Source: Leptobrachium leishanense
Taxonomy: Eukaryota; Chordata; Amphibia; Anura; Megophryidae
Length of the DNA stretch: 64,000 bases
Direction of reading: 5' to 3'
Assembly (NCBI GenBank): GCA_009667805.1
Contig: CM019075.1
Span: 20,333,615 to 20,397,614 of the forward strand
In this document: piece after piece, positions 59,793 through 64,000 of the stretch
Layout: every line of letters begins with the position of its first letter
How positions within the stretch are numbered: the first letter of the stretch is position 1
Translations under genes and position numbers: made by a program
Notes under the pieces: generated by a model
What the model saw: the letters and a program-made list of their open reading frames with translations, nothing else
Database searches by the model: none
What the model was told of the DNA's origin: nothing

Positions 59793-60650
59793 GTAACCTG
59801 TAAAGTGCTGAGTACACCAGTTACTGATAAATATAAAGTATACATACATTGTATAACTACTGCACCTCTTTCTATTGTAATGTAACCTGTAAAGTGCTGA
59901 GTACACCTGTTACAAATACAAATTATACATACATTGTATAACTACTGCATCTCTCTATTGTAATGTAACCTGCAAAGTGCTGAGTACACCTGTTACTGAT
60001 AATTATAATGTATACATACATCGCATATGAGTAACGGGAGTACTCCGCACTGTGCAAGTTACATTACAGTAGAGGGAGGCACAGGAGGTGCAGTAGTTAT
60101 TAAATATACATAAATTGCATATCAGTAACAGGTGTTCTCAGCACTTTACAGGTTACATTACAATAGAGAGAGGTGCAGTAGTTATACAACATAAGTATAT
60201 TTTATACTCCTAGCAGTAACAGGTGTACTCCGCACTATACAGGTTACAATAGAGGGAGGTGCAGTAAGTGCAGTAGTTATACAGTGTATTTTATCTATAT
60301 AGCAGTAATGTGTACTCAGTACATTGAAGGTTACATTACAGTAGCGGAACGTGCCAAAATTATACAGTAAATGTGTAGGTTATTTATAGTAGTAACAGGT
60401 GTACTCAGCACTTTACAGATTACAATAGAGAGAGGTGCAGTAAATACAGTAGTTGTACAGTGTATATTTTATATATGGCACTAATAGTTGTACCCCGTGC
60501 TTTACAAGTTAGAGGGAGTTCTAGTTAATGCAGTAGTTACACCATGTATTTTATTGAAATAGGAGCAACAGGTGTACTCTGCACCTTACAGGTTCCATTA
60601 CAGAAGAGGGAGGTGCAGTAAGTGCCATACAGTTGTTTTTTTTAGTACAA

Positions 60651-61484
60651 ACGGTTAGAAGAATTAAGCATTAAATCTTCGTTTCAGACTTTTATAGGTC
60701 TCGTTACAGTTAAAGAGATGCAACGCAAGACCAATAGCCATTAAGAGTCTTTAAGACACAAACAGGGGTACAATACATTTAGATAGATCGGAATAGGAAA
60801 CATCCGCGCATAGATTATCACCCGACGACACTGCCCAAGAAATGTCTAGATGTTGTTATGCTGTAGACAGACGACCGCCAAATCTGTGCTCTGTAATTAA
60901 GGAAGCCTGGACATCTATAAAACAGTCGCTGTTCTTTGTAAATTACTGGCTGACAAACCAACAGATTAAACATAATCAATGACAAAGTGCTGAAAAGTAT
61001 GTGCAAACAGAAGAATTAACACAAAACCCCCAAGGGTAGCAAAGGACAAATATCTACAGCTATGGAATTGGTGGGAGCAGCAATTAACAGCAACGTTTGC
61101 TTCCATAATCGTTATCGTGAGATACTGTCAGCCCGCTAACTTTATTTGAATGACCTCTTTGGCTCCATTACCTCTGATGTTATTCCGCATGGTCACAGTT
61201 CAGTAAAAATGAATTGCATTGCGTGTACAAGTGGCGAGGGCCTTCTCTGCAAGAACCTCCATCCACTGCCGATGCTGCACTTCAGCTGTAATTCTGGCTT
61301 GTAAAGGCTCCCATTCATCATAGTTTCATGACAAAGACATGTCTTGTCCAAAGAAGACGTCTATAGGTTTTGTTTATAGCAATAAAGAAGCCATCAGCCT
61401 CCCACACATATATACACACACACACACACTCTCACACTCAGCAGGCTGGAGACAGCATATATCTTCAGCACTTCTTATTCCCAT
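60651..61484. other. Unassigned DNA
   Basis: No gene recognised. (AC)n near 61410-61430. Confidence 0.45.
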
Positions 61485-62418
61485 GTGACACTAAAACTTA
61501 CATAAACTGTAACTAGACTACTTCTGCATTACATAAAAAAACACTTGTTCCCATGAGGCAATTTATAGTAAAAATCTGTGCAAAGCTTTTTCTTTACGTC
61601 TGTGGCTTATCTAATCTACAGTATTTAACAGTTAACGAGGTGGGGTGGATGTTTAGATAAGGCCTATTGTTCTGAAGGCTACGTGACATAAGAGGTGGCA
61701 GCTGAATGGGATAAGACAAGGTGCTTAAAACTCGTCTAATCTGTCCCCTGGAGATGTGCTTTGAATACATCCCACGCAATACAATGACGTGAGTTGGCGA
61801 CTGACCCATTCACTCCATTCTATGGCCAAAGCCACACAGTGAGGAGCAAGTGATGGAAAGATACAACACAAAATATCACACAATGGATGCACCCAGCGAC
61901 ACAAATAGAGGAAATATCACACAATGGATGCACCCAGCGACACATATAGAGGAAAACATCACACAATGGATGCACCCAGCGACACATATAGAGGAAAATA
62001 TCACACAATGTATGCACCCAGTGACACATATAGAGGAAATATCACACAATAGATGCACCCTGTGACACATATAGAGGAAAATATCACACAATGGATGCAC
62101 CCAGTGACACATATAGAGGAAATATCACACAATGGATGCACCCAGTGACACATATAGAGGAAATATCACACAATGGATGCGCCCAGTGACACATATAGAG
62201 GAAATATCACACAATGGATGCACCCAGTGACACATATAGAGGAAAATATCACACAATGGATGCACCCAGTGACACATATAGAGGAAAATATCACACAATG
62301 GATGCACCCAGTGACACAGAGGAAAATATTTTCTTATCTAAACATACAAGAGAAAAACAAACAAACATAAATAAACACAATAAGGACATTGCATTTTTTT
62401 CAGGTAGTGGCCCTTTAA
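61485..62418 (-). mobile_element. T2-like MITE, copy 3
   Basis: On the minus strand it begins TTAAAGGGCCACTACCTG (62418 down), then the 42-bp array, then the uninterrupted 3' part (GTATCTTTCCATCACTTGCT, CAGCTGCCACC). The distal end near 61485 is weak (GTGACACTAAAA) and its TTAA is not visible. This copy supplies the empty site for the MITE nested in copy 1. Confidence 0.83.
61870..62325. repeat. 42-bp minisatellite inside T2-like copy 3
   Basis: Eleven units, inverse of those at 6366-6778 and 16055-16380 (ACAATGGATGCACCCAGTGA). A CAGCGACAC variant is shared by the first four units, at the end of the array. Confidence 0.95.
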
Positions 62419-63437
62419 GGAAAATGTTTCCCCTGCCCTCGACGCATGAAACCAGTTCACCTCAGTTGGCGCTTCAGCTTAATGACACAGTACTATTCAC
62501 ACATGAGATATTTTAGAACCAATGATAAGGGCCGGAACGCGGGAATTACATTTTTTGAGGCCCACTTTTACATCCCTAAATTTCCTTGCTTCGCTAGTCT
62601 TATTATTTTGTTACTATTCTCAGAAAATCACCATTACTAGACATTTATGTTGATGAGATATCACCCATTACATAAAAAAGCAGCTTTGGGGGGAAAAATA
62701 AATAATAATAAAAAAAAGTCATTCTGTAAAACGACAGAAGATAAAAAAAGAAAAGAATTGCAATAAAACATCTTCAGCAGTTTGTCCAAGGAAAAGCAAG
62801 TTAACCCTATTGTCCGTCGAGCCCCGGCACATACTCCGTGTCATATCTTCATTAAGAAGGCAAATTAACGGAGCCCTGGCACGGCTCATGCCAGGCTCAA
62901 AGGAGCAGGCACCCAAGGTGGCACCGCAGACGGTGGAACTTGTCTGGTGACTGAAGAAACACTCTGCTGTGACGAGAATACCCCCGGGACCCAGCCTTTA
63001 GTAAACTGCACACTTTTTGGGATTAACAAGCACATTTTTTTTTAAAATTAATTTCCATTGACTGAGTTACTATAGTAACCTCGCAGCATGGTCTAGGATT
63101 TGGGAAGGCATTTGTTTTAGAGCGCCTGACACTTAATAAATCAGCAGGTCTTGTTCTCCATAAAGCAGCCCTACTAGACAGAAATAGAGATGTGGTTATG
63201 GGCTTCTGTAGGAACCTGTCTTGAATGCTCGCAGCTAGGCCAAAGCCTGTAGTAGTAATGGATGAACTCTCCGGTTATGTACTCCTCGTGGACGCTTTGA
63301 TCCAGTCATTAAATGATAAACTTCATCCATTGTTTTCTTGATATACAGGGGAGTGAACACTGCAATGAAAGAACTGGAACAAATGCAGCTTGTTCCAGTG
63401 TATTGTCATCAAACATGGCGTTTATGCGTTGTCTTAT
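62419..63437. other. Unassigned DNA
   Basis: No gene recognised. Confidence 0.45.
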
Positions 63438-64000
63438 ACGATGCATTGAATAAACATGTTGTTCCAGTCTTGCTTTAAGATGCATTGAATAAACATGTTG
63501 CTTCAGTCTTGCTTTAAGATGCATTGAATAAACATGTTGCTCCAGTCTTGCTTTAAGATGCATTGAATAAACATGTTGCTCCAGTCTTGCTTTAAGATGC
63601 ATTGAATAAACATGTTGTTCCAGTCTTGCTTTAAGATGCATTGAATAAACATGTTGTTCCAGTCTTGCTTTAAGATACATTGAATAAACATGTTGTTCCA
63701 GTCTTGCTTTAAGATGCATTGAATAAACATGTTGTTCCAGTCTTGCTTTAAGATGCATGGAATAAACATGTTGCTCCAGTCTTGCTTTAAGATGCATTGA
63801 ATAAACATGTTGTTCCAGTCTTGCTTTAAGATGCATTGAATAAACATGTTGCTCCAGTCTGGCTTTACGATGCATTGAATAAACATGTTGCTCCAGTCTT
63901 GCTTTAAGATGCATTGAATAAACATGTTGCTCCAGTCTAGCTTTACGATGCATTGAATAAACATGTTGTTCCAGTCTTGCTTTAAGATGCATTGAATAAA
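63438..64000. repeat. 39-bp minisatellite, cut by window end
   Basis: About 14 units of GTTCCAGTCTTGCTTTAAGA TGCATTGAATAAACATGTT. Variants alternate GTTCC/GCTCC and TTTAAGA/TTTACGA. 13-codon repeat frames on the minus strand are artefacts. Confidence 0.96.

Larger units (their letters stand above)
58289..60650. mobile_element. Foldback MITE with sub-repeats, split by a LINE
   Basis: Begins TTAAAGGAACACTGC (T2-like terminus). Sub-repeats of about 82-88 bp (GTAACCTGTAAAGTGCTGAG...ATACATTGTATAACTACTGC) lie in plus orientation at 58330-58485 and 59793-60020, then in inverse orientation from about 60020 to 60640 (GTAACAGGTGTACTC, CACTTTACAGGTTAC, GGTGCAGTAGTTAT). The right terminus was not found. 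A LINE (58490-59792) interrupts the plus-oriented half. Confidence 0.7.

Noticed and set aside
63309..63992. 227-codon repeat protein on the minus strand
   Set aside because: 39-bp array divisible by three; a second frame on the same strand is equally open.

Overview
This window looks like vertebrate, most probably frog (anuran), nuclear DNA: a gene-poor region made largely of transposon remains and tandem arrays. The main pointers are TTAA-flanked MITEs with TTAAAGG termini (the T2-MITE pattern described in Xenopus), a Tx1/L1-like LINE fragment, dispersed repeats ending in a 'GTAAAGCGCTGC...TGTTGGCGC' tail, several Tc1 lineages, and no host gene that I can recognise. Nothing points to bacteria or viruses. 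The species cannot be read from the sequence.

Layout. 0-5 kb: a hAT-like MITE, a G-rich 22/31-bp minisatellite, and a telomere-like 25/19-bp minisatellite. 5-8 kb: a composite tRNA-derived SINE, then T2-like MITE copy 1, which carries a 42-bp array and a nested second MITE. 8-16 kb: mostly unique DNA with small MITEs and a Tc1 scrap. 16-18 kb: T2-like copy 2, whose 42-bp array is split by a hAT-like element containing a palindrome of about 280 bp. 18-27 kb: short MITEs, a dispersed repeat, and 41-bp and 52-bp arrays. 27-35 kb: an L2/Rex1-type LINE 3' end, a MITE with a long foldback, a Harbinger-like MITE, a Tx1/L1-like LINE fragment and a SINE. 35-37.6 kb: a 60-bp satellite of 36 units that appears to have grown inside a dispersed repeat. 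38-43 kb: MITEs, a 24-bp array and a Ty3/gypsy integrase pseudogene. 42.1-44.6 kb: a Tc1 element with an intact 340-aa DD34E transposase, whose 5' inverted repeat is split by a MITE. 44.6-48.4 kb: two decayed Tc1 lineages. 51-54 kb: a MITE and a 1.2-kb hAT-type element with a perfect 8-bp target duplication. 54-64 kb: a polypurine tract, a hAT MITE, a foldback MITE interrupted by a LINE that itself carries a 39-bp array, T2-like copy 3, and a second 39-bp array cut by the window end.

The only reading frame I accept as a real, potentially functional protein is the Tc1 transposase at 43376-44398. Most other long open frames are tandem arrays whose unit happens to lack stop codons. The most informative result is the nesting. 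It gives relative ages and empty sites for comparison, and it shows that one MITE family (6782-7618, 38326-39234, 42263-43134) is flanked each time by a 3-bp duplication of the form TNT. Several arrays lie inside transposons, so mobile elements seem to be a main source of the minisatellites here.
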